DNA of 64,000 nucleotides from Gordionus sp. m RMFG-2023 (taxonomy: Eukaryota; Nematomorpha; Gordioida; Chordodea; Parachordodidae). Position 1 is the stretch's first letter. Every line of letters starts with the position of its first letter. Positions 1-11,400 of this stretch are shown here, piece after piece. The stretch spans positions 24,219,561 through 24,283,560 of the forward strand of contig NC_088775.1 of the NCBI RefSeq assembly GCF_954871325.1, in the 5' to 3' direction. The notes beneath the pieces are model-generated. The model had not been told where the DNA came from and searched no databases. It saw only the letters and a list, made by a program, of their open reading frames with translations. The translations under genes were made by a program, and so were the position numbers.

Positions 1-208
1 ACACCGCCTAATTTTTTAGGGGGGTAGGCAAAGGTTTTTGTAGGGGGTTTGCATCCAGTAAAAATCCTGTCATGTAGACGCTGGCGGTGAAGGTAGGAAC
101 AGTTTGCATCTTATATTTTAAAGGGATTAGAGGGTAGGCAAGAGGTAGAATGGGGGGTTATCTATTAAATTTTTGGATATAATAGAGAAAATGTTTTACT
201 GTAAGAAT

Positions 209-1810
209 CATAGGCGTAGGTAGCCAAGGGGGGGGAAGGGCAAAGAAAAATTTCCCATCCCTTCAGAAATTTATTACTTTTTGTGAATATCCTTTTAAGC
301 TAATAAAAAATATCACCCTCAGTCCTCTCCCCACTCCCTGACCCCCAAAAATGTATGCATATATCCTAAACAGTGGCGTAGCTACGGGGGTGGTTTTCGG
401 GTTAGGACCCCTCCCAGAGCAAAAATTTTTTTTAGCTTATAAGTTCAAAAGACTTAAAAGTGATTTTATATGAATTATATTTTCTGGTTTTGATGTTTGT
501 GGAAGGATATTATATTACTATTGAAATTATTCTGGATAGTATTATTATAAAGTCATTGAGAATAATCTACTAAATTATAATAACATATTATTGATGCATT
601 TAAAAAATATATTTATTATATATTATCGAAGATATGGTTATGATTTGTAAGATAAACCCGGCCGAAGGCCGGGCAAAAGGGCAGAAGGCCCGTTAAAGGG
701 GGTCTGGGGGGGCGAATCTCCCCAGCTTTTATATGTATGGACCCCCTCTAAGGAAAATTCCTAGCTACGCCACTGATCCTAAACAATAATTTGAAAGAAA
801 GAATGTAAAAGTTGATATTTTTTAATAAAACTATTCATCATAATTTAAATTTATACATTTTTGGAAAAAAGCATTTGTATATAAAAAAAACCAAAAATGT
901 TTTTTAAAGATAAGTTTTAAGACAAAAGTGAAATGAATTATAATTATTAATAATAGATAAATAAAATTACTAAATAATATAATAAATCAGTATAATTTTT
1001 TATAAAGTGAGTAATTATAATTTATTTATCTTAATAAAAATAAAATATGATTATAAAACTATTGATAAAATTGAATCATAAATTAAATAAAAATATTAAA
1101 GCACAGTACAAACAGAGGAATATTATATTTAGTAGATTTACAGTATATCTAACTTTATCAATTATCATATGACAATCAAGTAATTTTTACCAATATAGCG
1201 AATTATATATTTTACAGAAAACTAGAAAATATTAATAAGGACATCGGAAAATATCTTTTAAAGACATTGTGGGATGAATAATATGAAGATTAATTTTTAA
1301 TATCATTTTTTATTTAAAATAAATAGATGGCATTAAATAATTGTATGCAAATTGTTGTTATATTTATTATCAAGAGCATTGATTAGTAAAATTTGTTAAA
1401 ATATTAACTGTATAACTGTCAAATATGTCTGTAAAAGTGGAAATTTACTATTATTTTATAACTAATTCTATATAATAGAGGAATATCAACTATATGTCTA
1501 CTTTTTATAAATAAATTTATTATATTTGTTTGGAATAAATTATTACCATGCTTTTCTAATAATATATATACAAGTAATTTATTATATTTTATATAAACTA
1601 ATAAAAATATATTTCATATTTGTTTCAGGCTTATTTTTTTTATTAAAATTAATCTCCTATCTTGTAAAAATATTTTATGACTATATAGACTAAGGTAACC
1701 TGGCCGAAGGCCGGCAAAAGCGAGCTGAAGGCGGCCCGAAATGGGGTCTGGGTGCGAAGCCTTAAGTAATTTTTTTATTCCCCCTCCCACTTAGGATGGC
1801 TACGCCTATG
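209..1810. mobile_element. Non-autonomous hAT-type DNA transposon carrying a nested related element
   Basis: The ends are imperfect inverted repeats: the left starts CATAGGCGTAGGTAGCC and the right ends GGCTACGCCTATG. Both sides are flanked by the same 8-bp duplication GTAAGAAT (201-208 and 1811-1818), the length typical of the hAT superfamily. The interior is AT-rich with no coding frame. Near the right end it carries a GGCCGAAGGCCGG motif and a GGGGTCTGGG stretch that recur in the element nested at 371-775, so the two are relatives. It is non-autonomous and would need a hAT transposase from elsewhere. Superfamily assignment rests on TSD length and TIR form only. Confidence 0.8.
371..775. 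mobile_element. hAT-type MITE nested inside the 209-1810 element
   Basis: A 405-bp element with inverted ends CAGTGGCGTAGCTA and TAGCTACGCCACTG. The 8-bp duplication ATCCTAAA lies on both sides (363-370 and 776-783). Internally it has a GGCCGAAGGCCGGGC motif and runs of G near the right end, shared with the host element. It encodes nothing. The intact ends and perfect duplication show it inserted after its host element. A stray end of the same family (AGTGGCGTAGCC) lies near 38806. Confidence 0.85.
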
Positions 1811-1818
1811 GTAAGAAT

Positions 1819-2711
1819 TATCACCTTTATTATAGAACTATAATAATACAATGATATTGCTAAACATCGACAAAATGTTCAAACAATCGAAGACATTATT
1901 TTCTAAATAAAACTATTTCTGGATAATTTTCTGCTATCCTTATAAAATTTAAAAGGGTTAGAAATTCCATCAGTAAACTTATATTCATACCAAATAATAT
2001 AATTGAATTCGTTCTAAAAAATATACTTATATTATTAGGTCTTAAGTAAATTCTATAAATATGTAAAAAAAAAATCGTGTTTTTTTTTATGGGATTCGTT
2101 TTTTTAATCGTTGAGCAGTTTATGAACCCAACCTGAGAATGTGTATCATTTATTTATGTACTTATTTATTTATAATGTTTGGTGGAATATTTTATATTAT
2201 TTCGTGATATACTTAATGTTGTTTCGTGATATACTTAATGTTGTTTCGTGATATACTTGATATTATTTGGTAATAGAAATGAGTATTCTTTTATATATGG
2301 ATTAATATAATAATACTAGCTAATAACCCGTCAAGAATGACGGGGTTGAAGGGTAATTAGTTTGTGTATATAGTACTAAATATACTTTATTAATATATTT
2401 TATAAAAATTAAAATTCTAAATTTGTGAATCACACCTCATTAGATATTCATAATTTAAATGATGACCCGTCTTTTTTGATGGGCAAAATGTAAGATATAT
2501 AACTAAGAGTACTAGAGCTCCCGTTAGTATTGCTGAGCCCGTCAAAAATGACGAGAATGAGAATTTTCTCCTTACTCTTAAGATGTTTGAAAATAATATC
2601 CAATTTTTATTCTTTAATACTTACTCCCCCCAGGCAAGGTCCAATCCATTAAAACTAAGTGTAAATGCTATGTTTTGAGTCAAAATATATTTAAGCTTTT
2701 ACTTGATACCC
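1819..2711. repeat. AT-rich spacer with short tandem and CCCGTCA/TGACGGG repeats
   Basis: No gene is seen here. Around 2194-2265 a roughly 23-bp unit (GTTTCGTGATATACTTAATG core) is repeated three times in tandem. Between about 2325 and 2560 a short motif pair CCCGTCA...TGACGGG recurs three times in degenerate form, each able to form a small hairpin. The first follows ACTAGCTAATAA, an arrangement seen near the ends of some dispersed repeats. I cannot assign a family. Confidence 0.45.
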
Positions 2712-2715
2712 ATAT

Positions 2716-2904
2716 TGTTATATTTGAATGTTTATATATATTTTAAAAGGTTACGCTATTTGAATTATATATTTCTTACATTTTATATTATCTTATGGAG
2801 GTCAATGTAATTGCATATTAGTAGTAGTTAAATGACATAATTATAAAAGACTATATATAGGAAACAATTTTATAATAAAGAATCTATTGTTTTGACTATA
2901 AAAA
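2716..2904 (+). repeat. 5' LTR of the 2716-7190 element
   Basis: 189 bp beginning TGTTATATTTGAATG and ending in an A-run. It is nearly identical to the copy at 7003-7190 and is followed one base later by the TGGCGACG primer-binding site. Confidence 0.88.
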
Positions 2905-5900
2905 ATGGCGACGAAATAAAAAAAAATCTAAGTCGCGCAGTTTTCGGTCTTCGGTCAAGTTTAATAATATATAGAATTATAAAAAAAATTTCTGTTTATA
3001 AAAAAAAAATTATATATATTTAGAAATTATGGATAAAATTATTCTCCAGGACTTTAAAAAGGAAGGTTGTTCTATTGAGGACTACGTTTATTATATCAAA
3101 TATATACTAAATGTGAAAAATATTCCTCAAACTGACGCCACTTTAAAAAAATTATTTATAGCTTATGGAGGAATAAACATTGTAACTGATATCAAAAAAT
3201 TACTCTATCCTAGGAATATAGAGGAGGTAGGATGGATTGACATATATAAAATAGCAAAACAAGTATATAAAGATGAAAGAACTATTTTGGCATCAAGAAT
3301 TGATTTCATTAGATTAAGTCGCGGAGCTACTGAATCCGTAATGAGCTAATTAAAAAATATAAAGGAGTTAGCGATGCGAATTTGAAGACAATGTAGAACT
3401 GAGAATTCGAGATCAATTAATCGCCGGACTAAAGATGTCACAACTGGATAAAGAACTACGATTAAGATATCCAGATACTAAAGACGAAAACCAACCGTTA
3501 AGCTTAAACAAAGTGGTAGAATTGGCTTTAGCAATGGAACGAGCCGACTTAGAAATAAATAATACTGCTATGGTATATAAAATCAAAGAGCCGAATAAAC
3601 ATGATAATAATATTCGGATAAATCAACATGATAAAAATAATCGGAAGTATAATAATAATGATAATGATAAAAGCACTATCAAAAGGATAATAAAGCATAT
3701 GTAAAAAGAGAACTAGTGCCCGGGTATAATAAATACCATACAAATAATAATAGTAATTGGAGAAAACCATGCTATTTCTGTAATCCTTTTCATGTTATTA
3801 GAAATTGTCCCGCCTACGGAAAATTGTGCAGCAAATGTAGGAAACCAAACCACTTCGCCGTATGTTGTAAAGCTAAAGAAAAGATTTACGGAACAAATTA
3901 CAATAATAAAGAAGACGATTCGGATGTCTCAATAAGAAAAATATACAAATATGGGCAACATCCAACAATTGAGGTATTAATAAACAACCAAAAAATTAAA
4001 ATGGAATATGATACTGGCTCGGCAGTAACCATTATTAATGAAATAATATGGAATAAAATCGGAAGGCCAAAACTTAAAAGAGCTAAAGCACCAACTACAT
4101 ATGGAAATAATAGAATAAAAATTATGGGTGAAGCTGATGTAAAAGTACAATTAAATAATAACATAAAATGGCTTCCATTATGAGTCACACAAACAAATGA
4201 TGCAGCTCTATTTGGATTTCCATGGATTATCGAATTTGACTTAGCGTTAACAAAAAATGTAAAAATCATATGATCAACAATAGATATAAATACAATGATA
4301 ATGGTAACGTAAATATTGACAAATTATATAAAGAATTTGCTAAGGTGTTTGATAATAAAATAGGATTAATAAAAAATGTCGAACCAGTAAAACTACAATT
4401 GGAAGAAAATACAAAACCAATTGCATTACCAGCTAGAAGAGTACCGTTGCCTTTAAAAGTAGAAATTGAAAATGAACTGAAACGTTTGGAAGAAAATAAT
4501 ATAATCAAGAAAATAGATCCATCAACAACAAGAGTAACCTGGAGTACTCCAATGGTAGTGGTACGTAAAACTTCAGGCGAACTACGATTATGTGGAGATT
4601 TTAATGTAACGTTAAATAAATTTCTACTAAAAGACTATCACATGCTACCAACGTTTGAAGAATTAATAGCAAAAATAGCGAATGGAAATAAATATACTAT
4701 ATTAGATCTCAAAGTTGCATACATACAAATGAGCATTGACGATGAATCGCAAGAATTATTAACAATGGTAACATCAAATGGATACTACCTCTATTTACGA
4801 TTACCTTTTGGCATAGCTACAGCACCAATAATATTTCAACGATATATGGACGATTTACTAGCTGATTGTAAAGATACAGCAGTTTATTTAGATGATGTTA
4901 TAATCACAGGAAAAAATGATACTGAACATATGGAGAATATAAAACAAGTCCTTAATTACAAAATGCGGGATTAAAAGTCAAAACAAGCAAAATAAATTTT
5001 ATGAAAGAAAAAGTATCATATTTAGGATACATAATAGATCAAAATAGAATACACCCGGATAAAAATAAAATAATAGCAATACAAAAATATCCAGCGCCAA
5101 AAGATAGACATGACATAAAAGCATTTTTAGGTATATTAAACTATTATACACGGTTCATGCCAAACTTACATGGAATCATAGCCGAATTATATATAAAACT
5201 AGTAAAGAGTTAAATGGAATTGGACTAAAAAAGATGATGCATTATTTGAAAAGCAAAAGGAATAGTAACAATACTATACAATTTTATAAACCGGATCTTG
5301 AGTTAATACTAGAAACAGATGCATCAAACCAAGGATTTGAAGCTGTACTCTTGCAAAAATATGATAATGGTAACGAATACCCTATAGCTTACACCTCGAG
5401 AACTTTACAAAATGCTGAAAAGAATTATTCGACAATCGACAAAGAAGCCAAAGCCATAGTAAACGGCGTAGAAAAATTTCATAACTATTTGTATGGACGA
5501 AAATTTAAAATACTAACGGACCATAAACCTTTAATAAAAATATATGGGGATAACAGAGATTTAAACGCTTTAACAAACCAAAGATTGTTACGTTGGGCTT
5601 ATAAATTATCAACATATGATTATGAAATAATGTATAAGAATGGCGCAAGTAATATAATTGCAGATGCTTTATCGCGAAACCCAATAGAGAAAAATGATAA
5701 TAAAATAACAAGTGAAAATAAAACAGTAAAATATATACGAAATCTTACTTATGACACATTAACTCTATAAAGAAAAGAACTTAGAGATGAAACTGCTAAA
5801 GATCCAATTTTAAGAAGAGTAAAAATATTATTAAATGGTACAAATATACAAAATCAAGCACCAGAATTACAAGCTTTTAGAACAAGAATAGATGAAATAG

Positions 5901-7002
5901 AAAATGATGACGGTATCCTATTTTGGAATGGTCGCTTAATAATTCCATATTCACTACAAAAACGAGTTTTATAGATATTACATACAAGTCATCCCGTACA
6001 TCGATGAAATCCATTACGAGACATTATATATGGTGGGAAAAATTAGATAAAGATGTCGTAAAATTAGTCAACCGCTGTATTGGGTGTCAAAAACATCGCA
6101 GAGATATACCAGAAGTTGCTGTATACCCATGGAATCCGCCAGCACAACCCCGGGAAAGGGTACATTTAGATTTTGTCGGACCACTAGAGGGATTTTATTG
6201 GCTGGTAGGAATCGATGCATATCCAAAATGGATAGAGATCGAAAGAATCAAAGATACCACAAGTAAAAATTTAATAAATAGATTAGAAAAATGGCTTACA
6301 CGATATGGTGTTCCACGTCAAATTGTCACAGACAATGGTCCACAATTCATTTCAAATGAATTTTACAAATGGTGCAAAAATAAAAATATACAACACATAA
6401 ATACTACACCATATCATCCGAGAAGTAACGCATTAGTTGAAAGATGCATACAAACTATAAAAAATCGGTATTTTGCTAATAGAGAACAAACTAATGATGG
6501 GGAAAAATGCCTTAATAAAGTATTAGTTACATATAGAAATTCCGAACATTCCTCAACGGGCCGAATACCTGCCAAACTATTTATGGGGAGAAGACTAAAT
6601 ACTGGGTGAAACCATCAATTACTGAAAAATTAGAAACCTCTGTAGTAAAACACGACCAGTTAAACAAAGGCACACATAGAGATTTTGAAGAAAACGAATT
6701 AGTTTGGATAAAAAATCCACTTGAAAAAGGATGGCATGAAGAAAAAATAATAAATCAACAATCAAAATTCTCGTATAACGTAAAAGAGAAAGATAAAATA
6801 GTACGAAAACACGCAGATCAACTACGAATAAGGGAAGAACAGACGAAACCAAATCAATAATACCAATTGAACCAAGTCAAAAAGGAAGGCTACCACGTTA
6901 TCCAACAAGGGGAACGAAAGCCAACAAAAAGATTAATAGATGAACTTGAAATTGGTAATAAAAAGATTGAGAGACGATCTTAACTTGGTGGGAAAGAAGA
7001 TA

Positions 7003-7190
7003 TGTTATATTTAAATGTTTATATATATTTAAAAGGTTACGCTATTTGAATTATATATTTCTTACATTTTATATTATCTTATGGAGGTCAATGTAATTGC
7101 ATATTAGTAGTAGTTAAATGACATAATTATAAAAGACTATATATAGGAAACAATTTTATAATAAAGAATCTATTGTTTTGACTATAAAAA
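7003..7190 (+). repeat. 3' LTR of the 2716-7190 element
   Basis: 188 bp copy of the 5' LTR, preceded by a purine-rich tract and followed by ATAT, which matches the four bases before the 5' LTR. Confidence 0.88.
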
Positions 7191-7745
7191 ATATCAATAT
7201 TGTTTGTTAAAATATTACTCATCACCTATGCCTAATATTTAATATTGAAAAAATTTTGAAGCAAGGTCCAAGACCATAATAATTTTGAAAAAATATACCC
7301 TACCAAAGATCATAATAATTTTGGTAGTTGAAAACTGGAATTTGATCAGGCCTAGCCCAGACCTGCAAAAAATAGTTTTAGGTCAATGTCTGATCCATAG
7401 TTAATAATAAAAAAATTCTCAAGCCTAGCTGATAATAATTTGAAAAATTTACCCCAAGCTAAATATAATTGATAAAAATATTTTCCAAGCCCAGCCCGAC
7501 CCATTATAATTTTAAAAAATTTTTCTCAAACCTGGCCAACTGATAATAATTTTCAAATATATAATTAAATTGCTTTATCAAAATATAATTATATATATAA
7601 AAAGAATTGTATATTACAAGATTTAAGATAAAGGGGGGCTGAGTTGGAAAGAACGTTTGCCTATGTATCGTTAAGTCTGAGTATCGTATCCCATTGATAT
7701 AAAAAAAAAATTCTTTTAAAAAAATAAAATAATTAAACATTAAAG
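7191..7745. repeat. Degenerate AAGCCCAG/ATAATAATTT repeats with a possible tRNA-derived SINE remnant
   Basis: From about 7255 to 7560 a poorly conserved unit of a few tens of bases alternates CAAGCCCAGCCC-like and ATAATAATTTT-like blocks; similar C-rich blocks occur near 43.25-43.44 and 56.37-56.46 kb. Around 7636-7690 a stretch starting GGGGGGCTGAGTTGGAAAG and containing GAGTATCGTATCCC resembles degenerate tRNA A and B boxes, so a decayed tRNA-derived SINE is possible but weakly supported. No gene is seen. Confidence 0.35.
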
Positions 7746-7750
7746 GTTGT

Positions 7751-7894
7751 TGTAAATAACAAATGTAAGAACTTATTTTAACTATTTTATTACTATATAT
7801 TTTTCATCTAAAAACATTATATATATATTATTTAAAAGTTAATTGAACAACTTAAATATAAAATAAATAATATTCAAATTTAAATCAATCAACA
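7751..7894 (-). repeat. 3' LTR of the 7751-13804 element
   Basis: 144 bp starting TGTAAATAA and ending CAATCAACA on the plus strand. It matches 13661-13804 with about three differences and is flanked on the left by GTTGT. Confidence 0.92.
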
Positions 7895-8489
7895 TTCCCC
7901 CTCTTCTACAAACAACGAAGCTTCTTCTCAGCAGTCATCGAGAGCTTGTTGTCCTAGAAGTTTTTCTTGTTTCGATTGTACTCGGTTTAATCTTGGTTAG
8001 CGCATAAGTCTCAAATGTTTTCGTAGGCTTGATTCTATCACGTAGGTTTGTTAAAATCGTTTATTAGAGTTGCGTGAGTTTGTACGTTTATTGTAGGCTT
8101 GAATCAATCGCGTAGGTTTGAACGTTATCGTTGGTTTGATATCCTTATCGTATGTTGTTCACATTTCTCAAAATTGTTATTATCATTAATCCAGTTGAAT
8201 ATTGGAATTTGGAATAAATCGGAATATATAATTTGGAATAGTTGATCAAATCAAATGTATGAATAATATACACGAATAAAATTTTGAATTTCGGAACAAT
8301 AAAATATGTAATAAGGAATGATAATTTATGGAATAAGGAATAAAATCCAGAATAAGGAATGATAAATCATAATGATTATTATATTATTTTTTAGGTGTTA
8401 AGTTAATCATAGCGTTTTATACTTTTAGCGTTTTATGCGTTTTACATTTTTAGCGTTTTATATTTTTAGCGTTTTATATTTTTTGCGTT

Positions 8490-11400
8490 TTAAATTTTAA
8501 GCACGTAATCTTTTAAGTAATCAGGTTTATTTTTAATTCTTATTGGTCTAATAATTGGTATCTTAATCTCATTCTTTGTGTCCACACTTCCCCCCTTAGA
8601 GGAATTTTTAGGGTCAATTTCATAATATTTTAAACTATTGTAACATTCTCTTTTCCTTAACTGATCAATATGCCTACTTACTATCCCTTTATCAGTATAA
8701 ACTTGAAACATGGTGTTACTCTCTTTAAGCTTGATGCTGCCTTTGCACCACGTATCATCACCCTGTTTCTTATACCAAACATAGTCTCCTCTATTAAAAG
8801 TTCGATTTCGTGGTAACGACATGAAGACTTCACCAACTTTGTCCTCCAAAGGTTTTAATAAATCCCACTTTATTCTAATGTCGCGGTTAAACATTCTTTT
8901 GGACGGTGTAACTCCCGTAGTGTCATTCGGCGTGTTTCTATAGTTGAACAAAAATCTGTCCAGCGCAGTTTCTAAGCCAATCTTTATGTTTCTTTTCATA
9001 TGAGCTTTAAATGTTCTCACCATACGTTCAGCTTGTCCATTAGATTGCTGATGATAGGCCGACGTGAGTACATGTTTTATACCATAATTGCTACAAAATT
9101 TTTCAAAATCTTTGCTCGTGAAATTGGTACCATTATCTGTAACAATGGTTTCAGGTATACCAAATAGTGAAATAGTTTTATAAATTTCCTTTAACGTGAA
9201 TTCAGTCGTAATACTCTTTACCGGAACTATAACCGGAAATTTACTGTAAGCATCAACGATTATCAACCAATTCTTTGTAAAAAACGGACCCGCATAATCT
9301 ATGTGTATCCTTTCAAATGGTTTAGTTGCTGCTACCCATGGATTTTGTATTTTCTTTGGATTGTCATGATAAATATTACAATCATCGCAACTTTTGACTT
9401 CCAAATCAATGTCGTTGACCATACCAGACCACCACATACGATCTTTGGCTAAGGATTTAATTTTACCTGTTTCCAAATGACCTTCGTGTAACGACTTCAG
9501 TATGTTCTTTCTCAGACTTGACGGAATTATTATTTTGTCGCTTTTGTACAGACAATCTTTAATGATACTTAGTTCTTGTTCAATATTTTCATAAATTTTA
9601 TTTTGGATAGGCACATTATTTCTTATATCATTCATAACTTGAGATAATTCAAAATCTTTGGATGTTTCATCACGTATTCGGTCAAAACTAAGAGGTATAT
9701 CGCCAAAGTCATTTATAATCGCGATATCATCAATAACGTCATCATCAATTACTTGTGGTAGTCTTGAGAGGCAATCGGGAACAACATTGTATTTACCAGC
9801 TTTATATCTGATGTTAAAGTCGTAACCCCCCAAAATTATACTCCACTTCTGTAACCTTAATGACATGGTGCTATTATCTTTGAGCCCTTTGGTGAAAATA
9901 TGGATTAGCGGCTTGTGATCCGTTATAATAGTGAACTTAGTCCCTATCAAGTATTCTTGAAATCTCTTGATAGCAAACATAATGGCCAAAGCTTCACGCT
10001 CAATATTGGTATAATTTGTTTCAGATTTTGCTAAAGTTCTTGATGCAAAAGCTATCGGTTTTTCTTTGCCATCTTTTTCAGTGTGGAACAAAACAGCTCC
10101 TAAACCTCTTTTAGATGCATCAGTCGCAATTCCGATAGGTAGTTCAGGATTAAAGTACGTCAAAGCTGGAGGAAGACTAATCAATGTCTTTAGATCATCA
10201 AAACTTTTGGAGTGTTCTAAATTCCACTCCCATTTTTCTTTGTTAACAATCTTGTATAAAGGATCAGCTATTTCAGCGAAGTTGTTCAAAAATTTTCTGT
10301 AGTACCCGGCCATACCTAGAAACGTTGACAATTCCGCGGCTGATTTTGGTTCCGGCATTTTAACGATCGCCTCGATTTTATCATGGTTGGCGTGGATCCC
10401 CTTGGCGTCGATGTCGTGTCCTAAGAACCTTAGACTTTTTTTGAAAAATAAGCTTTTTGCAAAATTAGGCACTAAACCATGAGATAGTATTCTTTCAAAA
10501 ACCTTCTTTATGTTGTTGAATTGAACTTCGTCACTACTTCCCGTAATTAGTAGATCATCAATATAAAATATGACATCTTTCATGTCACTGAAAATTTGAT
10601 CCATAATTTGTTGAAAAATCGCAGATGAAGTCTTTAACCCAATAGGAAGTCTAGTAAACCGGTAGTACCCCCTGTGTGTAGATATAGTTAATATGTCTCT
10701 GCAGGTTTCATCGATGGGAATTTGTAGGAACGCATCCTTGAAATCTATCTTGGTGAACTTCTTCCCCTCCTTGAGCTTAGCGATAAGGTCATTTATTCTA
10801 GGAAGTGGGTATCTGAAGTCCTCAAGGGCTGGGTTGACAGTGTCTTTGAAGTCGGCGCAAACCCTAACGCTCCCATTATCCTTGTAGACAGCGGTTATTG
10901 GACTTGCCCATCGGACATCTGTTACAGGCTCAATGACTCCATCTCCTATCCATCTCATAAGTTCTCTAGTAACGGCGTCTATCTTTGAATAAGGTAACCG
11001 TCTAGGTGGTATGATTTTCGGTTTGGCATCGTTACGTAGATATATCTTAACATTCCCTTTGTTGATCGGTTTTTTAGTCAGTTTAGATTCGCAATCTTTT
11101 ATTAATTTCTTTATTTCATCTTCATAGTTGGTATCAATGTTTGCTATAAATTTGTTCAAAATATTACTAAAGGCATTAATCCACATACGTCCCAATAACG
11201 CATTTTTATTAGATTTAACGATCACAGCTTGCAAGTGTTTGGTGATACCTTCGTAGGTTACTTTAACTTGAGTGACGCCAATAATCTTGATTAAGTTTCC
11301 ATCATAAGCTGAAAGTTGTAGAGTGGACTTTTTAAGATCTTTAATACCTATTTGTTTAGCCATTTCATGAGGTATAATTGTAAACTTGGATCCCGTATCA

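Larger units (their letters stand above)
2716..7190 (+). mobile_element. Ty3/gypsy LTR retrotransposon, broken copy
   Basis: Fossil LTR element with LTRs at 2716-2904 and 7003-7190 that I read as differing at only two positions, implying a fairly recent insertion. ATAT flanks both sides as a likely 4-bp target duplication. TGGCGACG directly after the 5' LTR is the probable primer-binding site and a GGTGGGAAAGAAG tract before the 3' LTR the polypurine tract. Parts in order: gag (about 3.03-3.9 kb) with a CCHC-type knuckle near 3.78 kb, protease with DTGS near 4.01 kb, reverse transcriptase (about 4.3-5.2 kb, YLDD near 4.89 kb), RNase H (about 5.3-5.7 kb), integrase (about 6.0-6.6 kb), basic tail to 6.86 kb. 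The order RT-RH-IN places it in Ty3/gypsy. The coding part is broken, roughly half a dozen breaks. Confidence 0.93.
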
